Shown piece after piece: positions 9,671 to 17,716 of a DNA stretch of 64,000 bases (positions are counted from its first letter, which is position 1; each line of letters opens with the position of its first letter). Under the pieces are notes generated by a model, which was not told the DNA's origin, searched no databases, and was given only the letters and a program-made list of their open reading frames with translations. The position numbers were made by a program, and so were the translations under genes. Source of the stretch: Fimenecus sp045631225 (lineage in GTDB: Bacteria; Bacillota; Clostridia; Oscillospirales; Acutalibacteraceae); assembly GCA_045631225.1 (NCBI GenBank), contig JAZQUG010000010.1, forward strand, positions 30,348 to 94,347. The letters are read 5' to 3'.

Positions 9671-11593
9671 TTGAAAAAATCAAATTGGAAAGCAATAATT
9701 CCATATATATTAATTCCGCTTCTTTTTATAGGAGTAATGTATGTATATATGGATAGCGAAGCAGACAAAGATTTTAAATACTATGAAGTTATAGAATTCT
9801 TTGATAATGAACAGATTGCAGAATTAGATTTTAATATGAATAGTGGTGTGCTTAAGTTTAAACTTAAAGGTGATGATACACTATATAAATACACTGTACC
9901 AAATGGCAATCTGTTTTTAAATGACGTTCACGACCAGTTAAGAGAATACAATAAAGCAAATCCTGATAAACCTGTTGTGTATGATTATGAAGCAGGAACA
10001 TCTAATTCATGGATTGTAAGTATTTTACCATCACTTCTTTTGTCACTTGGTTTTGTTGTGCTTATGGTTGTTATGTTCAAAAAGATGAACAACTCAATTT
10101 CAAGCGAAAATAACAGAGCAATGAACTTCGGTAAAGCCCGAATCAAACGTGGCGATGAACAGACTAAAAAGGTAACATTTAAAGATGTTGCAGGTGCAGA
10201 CGAAGAAAAAGAAGAGCTTACAGAAATTGTTGAGTTCTTGAAAAATCCTAATGATTTCTCAAAACTTGGTGCAAGAATTCCAAAGGGTGTTCTTCTCGTA
10301 GGCCCTCCGGGTACAGGTAAAACTCTCCTTGCAAAAGCAGTAGCAGGTGAGGCAGATGCTCCGTTCTTCTCAATTTCAGGTTCTGACTTTGTGGAAATGT
10401 ATGTGGGTGTTGGTGCTTCCCGTGTTCGTGACCTTTTCAAAGAGGCAAAGAAGAGTCAGCCATCAATTATCTTCATTGACGAAATCGACGCTGTTGGTCG
10501 TCACCGTGGTGCCGGTATGGGTGGTGGACACGACGAACGTGAACAGACACTTAACCAGTTGCTTGTTGAAATGGATGGTTTTGGTGCAAATGAAGGCGTA
10601 ATCGTTATTGCCGCTACTAACAGACCTGACATTCTTGACCCTGCATTGCTTCGTCCGGGCAGATTTGACAGACAGGTTACTGTTGGTTATCCTGATATTA
10701 AGGGTAGAGAAGAAATTCTTAAAGTCCATGCAAGAAATAAGCCATTGGCACCTGACGTTGACCTTCATCAGATTGCTGCAACAACAGTCGGCTTTACAGG
10801 TGCTGACCTTGAAAATCTTCTTAATGAAGCATCGCTTCTTGCAGCTAAACGCAAGAAAATGGCAATTACAATGAATGAAGTTGAAGAGGCAACAATGAAG
10901 GTTGTTGTGGGTTCTGAAAAGAAGTCACGTAAGATTTCAGAAAAAGATAAGAAGATTACTGCATATCATGAGGCAGGTCATGCAATTTCGTCATATTACC
11001 TTGAAAATCAGGACCCTGTTACTCATATTTCAATAGTTCCTCGTGGAATGGCAGCGGGTTTCACTCTTTATACACCTGACCAGGATAAAACACATATGAT
11101 GAAGTCAAGAATGCTTGACGATATTGTTTCACTTCTTGGTGGTCGTGTTGCTGAACAGATTATTTTCGGTGATATTTCAACAGGTGCATCAAATGATATT
11201 CAGCGTGCAACAGAAATTGCAAGAAATATGATTACAAAATACGGTATGAGTGAAAAGCTTGGTCCTATTGCATTCGGTTCAGATAATGACGAAGTATTCC
11301 TTGGTAAGAATTATACTCATACAAGAAACTATTCAGAAAATATTGCTGCAGCTATTGATGAAGAAGTTGAGTCAATTATCAACAATGCATACAAGAGAAC
11401 AGAAACAATCCTTACAGAGCACATTGACCAGCTCCATCTTGTTTCTGAAGTTCTTGTTAAGCTTGAAAAGGTTGATAAGGAGCAGTTTGAATCTCTCATG
11501 ACAACAGGTAAATTACCTGAAGAAAATGCTGAACCAACAGTTGAAAACACTGAAGAAATCGCAGAAACAACTGAAACTTCAGATAATGCATAA
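9671..11593 (+). CDS. ftsH: ATP-dependent zinc metalloprotease FtsH
   Basis: Membrane-anchored AAA+ protease that degrades misfolded membrane and regulatory proteins. Two transmembrane helices flank an extracytoplasmic domain (residues about 10-25 and 115-135), then come the AAA module with Walker A GPPGTGKT, Walker B IIFIDEIDAVG and the SRH region (ATNRPDILDPALLRPGRFDR), and the zinc site HEAGH. An acidic Glu/Thr tail ends the 640 residues. The start is read as TTG at 9671, with AGGAG ten bases upstream at the end of hpt. It is the last gene of the operon before a strong terminator. Confidence 0.96.
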   Translation: MKKSNWKAIIPYILIPLLFIGVMYVYMDSEADKDFKYYEVIEFFDNEQIAELDFNMNSGVLKFKLKGDDTLYKYTVPNGNLFLNDVHDQLREYNKANPDKPVVYDYEAGTSNSWIVSILPSLLLSLGFVVLMVVMFKKMNNSISSENNRAMNFGKARIKRGDEQTKKVTFKDVAGADEEKEELTEIVEFLKNPNDFSKLGARIPKGVLLVGPPGTGKTLLAKAVAGEADAPFFSISGSDFVEMYVGVGASRVRDLFKEAKKSQPSIIFIDEIDAVGRHRGAGMGGGHDEREQTLNQLLVEMDGFGANEGVIVIAATNRPDILDPALLRPGRFDRQVTVGYPDIKGREEILKVHARNKPLAPDVDLHQIAATTVGFTGADLENLLNEASLLAAKRKKMAITMNEVEEATMKVVVGSEKKSRKISEKDKKITAYHEAGHAISSYYLENQDPVTHISIVPRGMAAGFTLYTPDQDKTHMMKSRMLDDIVSLLGGRVAEQIIFGDISTGASNDIQRATEIARNMITKYGMSEKLGPIAFGSDNDEVFLGKNYTHTRNYSENIAAAIDEEVESIINNAYKRTETILTEHIDQLHLVSEVLVKLEKVDKEQFESLMTTGKLPEENAEPTVENTEEIAETTETSDNA

Positions 11594-11604
11594 TTTTTCA
11601 TAAT

Positions 11605-11643
11605 AAAAAGGCAACGGATTTTGAAAATCTGTTGCTTTTTTTG
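11605..11643 (+). terminator. intrinsic terminator after ftsH
   Basis: Stem AAAAGGCAACGGATTTT pairs with AAAATCTGTTGCTTTT (one G-U pair) and is followed by a T run. It ends the rnj-ftsH operon. Confidence 0.9.
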
Positions 11644-11744
11644 TAAATTATCGGTTGCATTTTTTATTTATTTATTATACAATAGTTAGTAATATTTTTA
11701 TATGTGGAAGTATATAACATTAGCAAGATTTGGAGTGTAAGAAA

Positions 11745-13451
11745 ATGAAACTCAATGGTTCTGAAATTTTAACCGAAGTTTTAATTGAGCAGGGAGTTGA
11801 TACCGTATTCGGTTATCCGGGTGGTGCAGTTCTCAATATTTATGATGCTCTCTATAAATATAGTGATAAAATCAAGCATATTTTATCAGCACATGAACAG
11901 GGTGCTTCTCACGCTGCTGACGGTTATGCCCGAGCAACAGGTAAAACAGGTGTTTGTATTGCAACAAGTGGTCCCGGTGCTACTAACCTTGTAACAGGTA
12001 TTGCAACAGCGTATATGGATAGTGTTCCGATGGTTGTAATTACAGGTAACGTTGGTAAGGGTCTTATCGGTCGTGATGCTTTCCAGGAAGTTTATATTAC
12101 AGGTATTACAATGCCTATTACAAAGCATAATTTTATGGTTCAGGATGTAACTGAACTTGCTGATACAATCCGTGAAGCATTCCGTATTGCAAATACAGGC
12201 AGAAAAGGTCCTGTTCTTATCGATATCACAAAAGATGTTACTGCAGCAGTTACAGATTTTGAGAGAAAAGAAAAAGTTGTAATAAAAGATGATACAGTAG
12301 TTGATATGGAACAGCTTAAAGTCATTGCAGATGTTATTAACGGTGCTAAAAAGCCTGTTGTAATGTTTGGTGGTGGTGTTGTATCATCAAATGCTTCTGA
12401 ATTAGCATTAGAACTCGTTGAAAAGGCTAATATCCCATCTTGTCATACTCTTATGGCAGCCGGTGTTATCGGCTACAATAATCCACTTAACCTTGGACTT
12501 TTAGGTATGCACGGTGGTTATGTAACAAATAAAGCTGTTGACGATGCTGATGTTCTTATTGCAGTCGGTACTCGTTTTTCTGACCGTGTTGCACTTGATA
12601 CAAACGAATTTGCAAAAAAAGCAACTATTATTCAGATTGATATTGACCTTAGTGAAATAAACAAAAACGTAGCTGTTGACCACTATGTAATCGGTGATGT
12701 TAAAAAGGTTCTTGAAGCTCTTTTACCTCTTGTTGAAAAACAGGAAAGAGTAGAATGGATTAAAATGCTCAAGGTTTATAAGGATGTTGACTATAAGCCT
12801 CAGGATGATGATTCACAGATTCTTCCTCATCAGTTAATTGTTGCAATCTGCGATATGGCAGGGGAGGATACAGTAGTTGTAACTGACGTTGGTCAGCATC
12901 AGATGTGGGCTGCACAGTATGTTCACCATGTTAATCCAAGAGGCTTCCTCACAAGTGGTGGCCTTGGTACAATGGGTTATGGTTACGGTGCTGCAATCGG
13001 TGCAAAAGCCGGTCTTGGTGACAGCAAAAAGGTTGTGCATATCACAGGTGACGGTTCATTCCATATGAATCTTAACGAAGGCTGTACAGCAGTAAGCTAC
13101 AATCTTCCTATTATCACAGTTATTATGAATAATCAGGTTCTTGGTATGGTTCGTCAGTGGCAGACTTGTTTCTATGGCAGACGTTTCTCACAGACTGACC
13201 CACATCGTAAGACAAACTTTGTAAAGCTTGCAGAGGCTTTCGGTGCAACAGGATATTACGCAGATACAATTGCAGACTTTAAGACGGTATTTGAAAAAGC
13301 ACTTAAAGCAGACGGTCCTGTATGGATTGAATGTGCAATTGATAAGGATGAAAGAGTTCTTCCGATGATTCCTGCAGGCAAAACAGTCAATGACATTATG
13401 ATGGGTGACTGTGCTATATGCCCAATGGACTGCGAAAACAAAAAGAAATAA
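11745..13451 (+). CDS. ilvB: acetolactate synthase large subunit
   Basis: ThDP- and FAD-dependent enzyme that condenses pyruvate to acetolactate (or acetohydroxybutyrate), the first common step of branched-chain amino acid synthesis. The ThDP glutamate lies in SAHEQGASHAADGYARATGK, the ThDP/Mg motif is GDGSFHMNLNEGCTAVSYNLP, and the FAD-binding middle domain is intact; 568 residues. The C-terminal region has a VRQWQTCFYGRRFSQT segment typical of anabolic ALS rather than AlsS. The start at 11745 has GGAG about nine bases upstream. No regulatory subunit gene (ilvN) follows; the next feature is a terminator. Confidence 0.94.
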   Translation: MKLNGSEILTEVLIEQGVDTVFGYPGGAVLNIYDALYKYSDKIKHILSAHEQGASHAADGYARATGKTGVCIATSGPGATNLVTGIATAYMDSVPMVVITGNVGKGLIGRDAFQEVYITGITMPITKHNFMVQDVTELADTIREAFRIANTGRKGPVLIDITKDVTAAVTDFERKEKVVIKDDTVVDMEQLKVIADVINGAKKPVVMFGGGVVSSNASELALELVEKANIPSCHTLMAAGVIGYNNPLNLGLLGMHGGYVTNKAVDDADVLIAVGTRFSDRVALDTNEFAKKATIIQIDIDLSEINKNVAVDHYVIGDVKKVLEALLPLVEKQERVEWIKMLKVYKDVDYKPQDDDSQILPHQLIVAICDMAGEDTVVVTDVGQHQMWAAQYVHHVNPRGFLTSGGLGTMGYGYGAAIGAKAGLGDSKKVVHITGDGSFHMNLNEGCTAVSYNLPIITVIMNNQVLGMVRQWQTCFYGRRFSQTDPHRKTNFVKLAEAFGATGYYADTIADFKTVFEKALKADGPVWIECAIDKDERVLPMIPAGKTVNDIMMGDCAICPMDCENKKK

Positions 13452-13475
13452 AAAATACTGTATGCTATAAATTGT

Positions 13476-13505
13476 AGGGGACGCCGACTCGGCGTCCCTT
13501 TTGTC
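13476..13505 (+). terminator. palindromic terminator after ilvB
   Basis: A near-perfect GC-rich palindrome, GGGACGCCGA-C-TCGGCGTCCC, followed by TTTT. It starts with GTAGGGG, which resembles dispersed palindromes I recall from clostridial genomes. It should act as a terminator for ilvB. Confidence 0.85.
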
Positions 13506-13538
13506 AATCTGAGCAAATGAAGAAACATAACATAATTA

Positions 13539-13567
13539 TTGATTTTTCTATAAAATAATGGTAAACT
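13539..13567 (+). promoter_or_regulatory. promoter of the candidate RNA at 13574
   Basis: TTGATT (13539-13544) and TAAACT (13562-13567) are separated by exactly 17 bases. Transcription would start about base 13574, at the foot of a long inverted repeat. Confidence 0.5.
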
Positions 13568-13573
13568 AATTTT

Positions 13574-13743
13574 GCCAAACAAATCTTAATATTTTTATTC
13601 CACAATAAGTATATGTATTTTTATTTTAGGTAAAAATACAGATGCTCTATTTGCATATACTTTTGTGGTAGTTGTAGATTTGTTTGGCGACAGTTGGAGC
13701 TATGTATTTTTCGTGCGTTGGCTTCGGCTGACGCACTTTTTTA
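13574..13743 (+). ncRNA. candidate structured non-coding RNA with its own terminator
   Basis: The 170 bases have no convincing reading frame but strong pairing. The outer arm GCCAAACAAATCT (13574-13586) pairs with AGATTTGTTTGGC (13676-13688). A second, imperfect stem pairs CCACAATAAGTATATG (13600-13615) with CATATACTTTTGTGG (13654-13668). The inner hairpin is GTATTTTTA with TAAAAATAC. The unit ends with a hairpin, GTGCGTTGGC-TTCG-GCTGACGCAC, and six T residues: a UUCG-capped intrinsic terminator. A -35/-10 pair lies just upstream, so promoter, structured body and terminator are all present. I do not recognise the RNA family. It could also be a mobile miniature repeat. Confidence 0.5.
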
Positions 13744-13799
13744 GTTTATAGGAGGAGTTTGTTATGGTGAAGATATAGAATTTCTTCAAGAATTCATTC

Positions 13800-13828
13800 T
13801 TGCAATAATTAACAAATAATGATAATAT
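13800..13828 (+). promoter_or_regulatory. promoter of the BspA-like gene
   Basis: TTGCAA (13800-13805), a 17-base spacer and TAATAT (13823-13828). The predicted start leaves a short leader with GGAGGA before the ATG at 13858. Confidence 0.6.
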
Positions 13829-13857
13829 AAATTTATAGAGTAATAGGAGGAAATTTT

Positions 13858-16146
13858 ATGAAAAAAACAAACAAATTTTTATCAATCATCCTCGCAATTC
13901 TTATGGTAATATCAATCATCCCAATCACAGCAAGTGCAGCTACATATTCAGGTGCTTGTGGTGATGATGTAACTTGGACTTATAACACATCAACACATAT
14001 TTTAACCATTTCAGGTACAGGGGCTATGTATGATTATTATTATAATGATCGTCCATGGGAAGAATATGAGGACGACATTGAAAAAGTCGTAATTAATAAT
14101 GGTGTAACAACAATCGGTACTTATGCATTTTATGGTTGCAATAAAATTACAAGTGTTACAATCGGTGATAGTGTAACATCAGTCAATGAAAGAGCATTTA
14201 GTAGTTGCAACAGCCTTACAAGTGTATCAATCGGTGACAATGTTACATCAATTTGTGATTCTGCATTTGGTTACTGTGAAAGCCTTATAAGCATAACAAT
14301 ACCTAACAGTGTAACAACAATTGATGGCTGGGCATTTCAAAGGTGCTATAGCCTTACAAATGTAACAATCGGTGACAGTGTAAAATCAATAGGTGATTAT
14401 GCTTTTTATGATTGTAATGGCCTTACAAGTATTACAGTAGATAGTAATAATACATATTATTCAAGTGATGGATATGGGGTACTATTCAATAAAAACAAGA
14501 CCACACTTATTCAATATCCAGTAGGTAATACAAGGACAAACTACACAATCCCTGAAAGTGTAACAGTAATAGGTAATTATGCGTTTAGAGGTTGCACCAG
14601 CCTTTCAAATGTAACAATCCCTGAGAGTGTAACAGCAATAGGTGATTATGCATTTTATGGTAGCACCAGCCTTTTAAGTGTAACAATCCCTGAAAGTGTA
14701 ACAGCAATAGGTAATTATGTATTTTATGGTTGCACCAGCCTTTTAAGTGTAACAATCCCTGAAAGTGTAGTAACAATCGGTGATAATGCTTTTTATGGTT
14801 GTACCAGCCTTCCAAGTATAACTATCCCTGACAGTATAACATCAATTGGTGATTCTGCATTTTCTAAATGCTCCAAACTTACAAGTGTGACAATTCCTAA
14901 CAGCGTAACAGCAATAGGTAATAGTGCATTTTATTGTTGCGAAAGCCTTACAAATGTAACAATCCCTGACAGTATAACAACAATCGGTGAATATGTTTTT
15001 TTAGGTTGTGAAAGCCTTACAAGTATAATAATCCCTGACAGTGTGACATCAATCGGTAAAGAGGCGTTTAATGGTTGCGACAGCCTTACAAGTGTAACAA
15101 TTCCTAACAGTGTAAAAACAATCCATTATTCGGCATTTAAGTGTTGCGATAGTCTTACAGAGTTTATAGTAGATAGCAATAATAAATACTATTCAAGTGA
15201 TGAATATGGTGTTTTATTTAATAAAGATAAAACTTTACTTATTCAATATTCAATTGGTAATACAAGAACAAATTACACAATCCCTAATAGTGTAACTTCA
15301 ATCGGTGGTACAGCATTCTATTATTGTGATAACCTTACAAGTATAATAATCCCTGACAGTGTAACTTCAATCGGTAGTTGGGCATTTGCTTTTTGCACTG
15401 GTTTTACAAGTATAAAAATCCCTGACAGTGCAACAGAAATCGGCCCTAATGCATTTTACGAGTGTGCCAACCTTACAAGTGTAATAATTCCTGTCAGTGT
15501 AAAAACAATCCATTATTCGGCATTTAGTAGTTGCAACAGCCTTACAAGTGTATATTATGTTGGCACAGAAGCACAATGGAGGGGTATTTCTATAAGTTCT
15601 GGTAATGAAAAATTAACCAAAGCAACAATTCATTATAATCATAAACACGGATACAATCATGTTGTAACAACACCAACATGCACAGAGCAAGGTTATACAA
15701 CATATACTTGTGAATGTGGTGACACTTACGTTGATGATTATTTTGATGCATTAGGTCACAGCTATACATCAGAAATCACTACTCCTGCAACACATACAAC
15801 AACAGGTATTATGGCATACACTTGTGCTTGTGGTGATACTTACATAGAAGAAATCGCAAAACTTGAAAAACACAATTATGAATCAGTTGTAACTGCACCT
15901 ACATGCACAGAACAAGGTTATACAACATATACTTGTGAATGTGGTGAAACTTATATTGAATATATAGATGCAACAGGTCACAATGATATTCATAATGACG
16001 GAATTTGCGATAACTGTGATTTAAAACTTTGCGACCATATTTGTCATAAAGAAGGTTTTACAGGTATTCTTTGGAGAATTATAAATGTATTCAATATGCT
16101 CTTTGGTTTAAATAAAACTTGCGAATGTGGTGTAGCTCATTATTAA
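13858..16146 (+). CDS. secreted BspA-like leucine-rich repeat surface protein
   Basis: Exported surface protein, 762 residues, with a signal peptide (MKKTNKFLSIILAILM... to about residue 27). Residues about 30-590 are BspA-type (LRR_5) repeats of about 23 residues with the pattern LTSVTIPDSVTSIGDYAF. They are interrupted twice by a related insert (VDSNN.YYSSD.YGVLFNK and TRTNYTIP). The C-terminal part carries Cys-rich repeats (TCTEQGYTTYTCECGDTY, about three copies), then a short tail with HICHKEGFTGILWRIINVFN and ending CECGVAHY. That tail recurs, from memory, on other Oscillospiraceae surface proteins and may be an anchoring signal; no LPXTG is seen. BspA-like proteins are implicated in adhesion; the ligand here is unknown. 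Confidence 0.9.
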   Translation: MKKTNKFLSIILAILMVISIIPITASAATYSGACGDDVTWTYNTSTHILTISGTGAMYDYYYNDRPWEEYEDDIEKVVINNGVTTIGTYAFYGCNKITSVTIGDSVTSVNERAFSSCNSLTSVSIGDNVTSICDSAFGYCESLISITIPNSVTTIDGWAFQRCYSLTNVTIGDSVKSIGDYAFYDCNGLTSITVDSNNTYYSSDGYGVLFNKNKTTLIQYPVGNTRTNYTIPESVTVIGNYAFRGCTSLSNVTIPESVTAIGDYAFYGSTSLLSVTIPESVTAIGNYVFYGCTSLLSVTIPESVVTIGDNAFYGCTSLPSITIPDSITSIGDSAFSKCSKLTSVTIPNSVTAIGNSAFYCCESLTNVTIPDSITTIGEYVFLGCESLTSIIIPDSVTSIGKEAFNGCDSLTSVTIPNSVKTIHYSAFKCCDSLTEFIVDSNNKYYSSDEYGVLFNKDKTLLIQYSIGNTRTNYTIPNSVTSIGGTAFYYCDNLTSIIIPDSVTSIGSWAFAFCTGFTSIKIPDSATEIGPNAFYECANLTSVIIPVSVKTIHYSAFSSCNSLTSVYYVGTEAQWRGISISSGNEKLTKATIHYNHKHGYNHVVTTPTCTEQGYTTYTCECGDTYVDDYFDALGHSYTSEITTPATHTTTGIMAYTCACGDTYIEEIAKLEKHNYESVVTAPTCTEQGYTTYTCECGETYIEYIDATGHNDIHNDGICDNCDLKLCDHICHKEGFTGILWRIINVFNMLFGLNKTCECGVAHY
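14541..14812 (+). repeat. near-identical 69-bp tandem units inside the BspA-like gene
   Basis: Four successive 69-base units repeat the block AACAATCCCTGAAAGTGTAA with few changes. They encode whole 23-residue leucine-rich repeats, so slippage or recombination would change repeat number without breaking the frame. Confidence 0.8.
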
Positions 16147-16168
16147 TAAAACGAACAATATAAAATCT

Positions 16169-16199
16169 TGACGGAGTCCTAACCGACTCCGTCATTTTT
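16169..16199 (+). terminator. intrinsic terminator after the BspA-like gene
   Basis: TGACGGAGTC and GACTCCGTCA form a perfect 10-bp stem around a six-base loop, followed by TTTTTG. Confidence 0.92.
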
Positions 16200-16381
16200 G
16201 TTGCATATTCAAATTATAATTTATCGGGGAATTTATAAGTGCAAAATGCAAAGTGAATTTTCCGCTCCCTCAATGAGGGGGGGATTGAAATTCACCGATA
16301 GACTCCGATTTGTCAGCATATTATTGTGTTGTTTTCTTAACGGCAAAACTCTCGGGAGTTCAAATCTTGAATAATGAATTC
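16200..16381. other. intergenic stretch with one imperfect hairpin
   Basis: No gene is seen. At 16253-16295 GTGAATTT pairs with AAATTCAC around an inner CCCTC/GAGGG stem, which could be a small RNA hairpin or a decayed repeat. No promoter or T run supports a functional call. Confidence 0.35.
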
Positions 16382-16417
16382 AAATAAAAAAAGAACCCAT
16401 CGGAAGAAAGGTTCTTA
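16382..16417 (-). terminator. terminator of the tRNA-Ser gene
   Basis: Read on the minus strand, AAGAACC and GGTTCTT form a stem followed by a run of seven T, a few bases after the tRNA 3' end. Confidence 0.8.
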
Positions 16418-16423
16418 TCTGTA

Positions 16424-16515
16424 TGGCGGAGATGAAGAGATTTGAACTCTTGCACCGGTTTTGCCGGCCTACCGCATTTCGAGTGCGGACCCTTCAACCA
16501 CTTGGGTACATCTCC
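16424..16515 (-). tRNA. tRNA-Ser (anticodon CGA)
   Basis: The minus strand folds as a class II tRNA. The acceptor stem is GGAGATG/CATCTCC, the discriminator G, and CCA is encoded in the gene. The anticodon stem CCGCA/TGCGG holds the loop CTCGAAA, giving anticodon CGA, which reads UCG serine codons. A long variable arm (GGCCGGCAAAACCGG) and the T-arm GAGTTCAAATCTC confirm tRNA-Ser. Confidence 0.95.
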
Positions 16516-16530
16516 AATTTTCTCTTGATT

Positions 16531-16559
16531 ATTTTATCAAATCAATAATGTGTTGTCAA
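16531..16559 (-). promoter_or_regulatory. promoter of tRNA-Ser
   Basis: On the minus strand TTGACA (16559-16554), a 17-base spacer and TAAAAT (16536-16531) make a near-consensus sigma-A promoter about 15 bases before the mature tRNA. Confidence 0.85.
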
Positions 16560-16560
16560 C

Positions 16561-16591
16561 AAAAAACAGCAGGTAAGTACCCGCTGTTTTA
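16561..16591 (-). terminator. terminator after the GH43 gene
   Basis: On the minus strand AAAACAGCGG and CCTGCTGTTTT form a stem followed by T residues, just past the stop at 16597. Confidence 0.85.
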
Positions 16592-16596
16592 ACTGT

Positions 16597-17544
16597 TTAT
16601 ATGTGGTCCTTGTATCTTTCTGCTGTGATAACACCGTCTTCAACATTCAATTTGCAGATTCTTGCATTTCGTGCATCAAAAGCACTTGCATTCAATCCAT
16701 CATCATAATCACGAGCATGATATATTGCATACCATTGACCATCTTCTTTAATCATTGAGTGATGTCCTGTACCTTCTTCAAATTCGTTTGCCTTGAGTAC
16801 AGGATGATATGTGTTATCATCAGGATACTTTTCAAATTTAATTTTTGTAAGGTCGGTTTCGTCTGTTTTTGCTCTTGCATAACCGATGTAATAGGTTGGC
16901 TGTTCAAAACAGTTGCCTGAATACATAAGATACTGCCAATCACCCTCTTTGAAATAGAAAGCCCCCTCAATTGTGTGCCAATGCTGACCTTTTTTATATC
17001 TGTCACGACAGTAAATGTCTTCGTCAAGAGTAGGTTCAACAACCAAAACAGGATTTCCTGCAGGTGTAAATGGGTCAAGCATCTTGTCAACATAAATGCA
17101 AGTGCCGATTCGCTCCCCTTCAAAACGATTTGCAGAATAGAAAAGGAAAAGACCTGCTTCATTCTGTACAATATGTGAGTCAATAGAGAATGGGTGAAGA
17201 AGCTGCTTTGTGCCTGTGAACGGACCAAGAGGATTATCAGCAACTGATACGTGCATAGCACCTCTGTGACCGCCTTTATCAGGTGTGTCATTGTAAATCT
17301 CGATTGAATTATACATATAAAATTTTCCGTCTAATTCAATAACACTTGGTGCCCAGAAGGAATCGTGTCCTGCCATAGTCATAACAGCACCGTGGTATTC
17401 CCAACCATCAAAAAGGTTATCTGAATGATAAGCATAAACAGCATCGTGACCTGTAACATATATGTAATATCTGCCATTACTTTTTAAAATATATGGGTCA
17501 GCCTGACCGACATAATGTGTTTTATCAACTTTTAATAAATGCAT
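16597..17544 (-). CDS. glycoside hydrolase family 43-like enzyme
   Basis: Probable cytoplasmic arabinosidase/xylosidase-type hydrolase acting on imported plant oligosaccharides; 315 residues with no signal peptide. The five-bladed propeller signatures are visible: QADPYILKSNGRYYIYVT carries the likely catalytic base Asp, a middle Asp lies in FSIDSHIV, and IEGAFYFKEGDWQYLMYSGN carries the likely acid Glu. GHHSMIKEDGQWYAIYHARD is the usual last blade. GGAGGG lies six bases before the ATG. It stands alone between the tRNA gene and a divergent secreted-protein gene. The exact GH43 subfamily and substrate cannot be fixed from sequence reading. Confidence 0.85.
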   Translation of the reverse strand: MHLLKVDKTHYVGQADPYILKSNGRYYIYVTGHDAVYAYHSDNLFDGWEYHGAVMTMAGHDSFWAPSVIELDGKFYMYNSIEIYNDTPDKGGHRGAMHVSVADNPLGPFTGTKQLLHPFSIDSHIVQNEAGLFLFYSANRFEGERIGTCIYVDKMLDPFTPAGNPVLVVEPTLDEDIYCRDRYKKGQHWHTIEGAFYFKEGDWQYLMYSGNCFEQPTYYIGYARAKTDETDLTKIKFEKYPDDNTYHPVLKANEFEEGTGHHSMIKEDGQWYAIYHARDYDDGLNASAFDARNARICKLNVEDGVITAERYKDHI

Positions 17545-17653
17545 TGTTTTCCCTCCAAAAGTATAACATTTACTATTGAATTATATAATGATATTCGTAC
17601 ATTTTCAATACCTTATAATAAATTATTATATTATCTTACCACTATTTGGAGTA

Positions 17654-17682
17654 TTAACAAGTATCAAAACCTCTGTTATACT
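17654..17682 (+). promoter_or_regulatory. promoter of the SH3/C39-like gene
   Basis: TTAACA (17654-17659), a 17-base spacer and TATACT (17677-17682), about 35 bases before the ATG at 17717. Confidence 0.55.
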
Positions 17683-17716
17683 GTAAATGCATATTTGCAG
17701 AAAAAAGAGGTGACTT

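Noticed and set aside
11640..11744. T-box or amino-acid leader before ilvB
   Set aside because: Only about 100 bases, no T-box sequence, no leader peptide with Val/Leu/Ile runs.
13476..13505. Palindrome after ilvB as a mobile repeat insertion
   Set aside because: It may belong to a dispersed GTAGGGG family, but one copy in this window cannot show that; terminator is enough.
14585..14815. Minus-strand His/Lys-rich repeat frame
   Set aside because: Antisense shadow of the BspA leucine-rich repeats.
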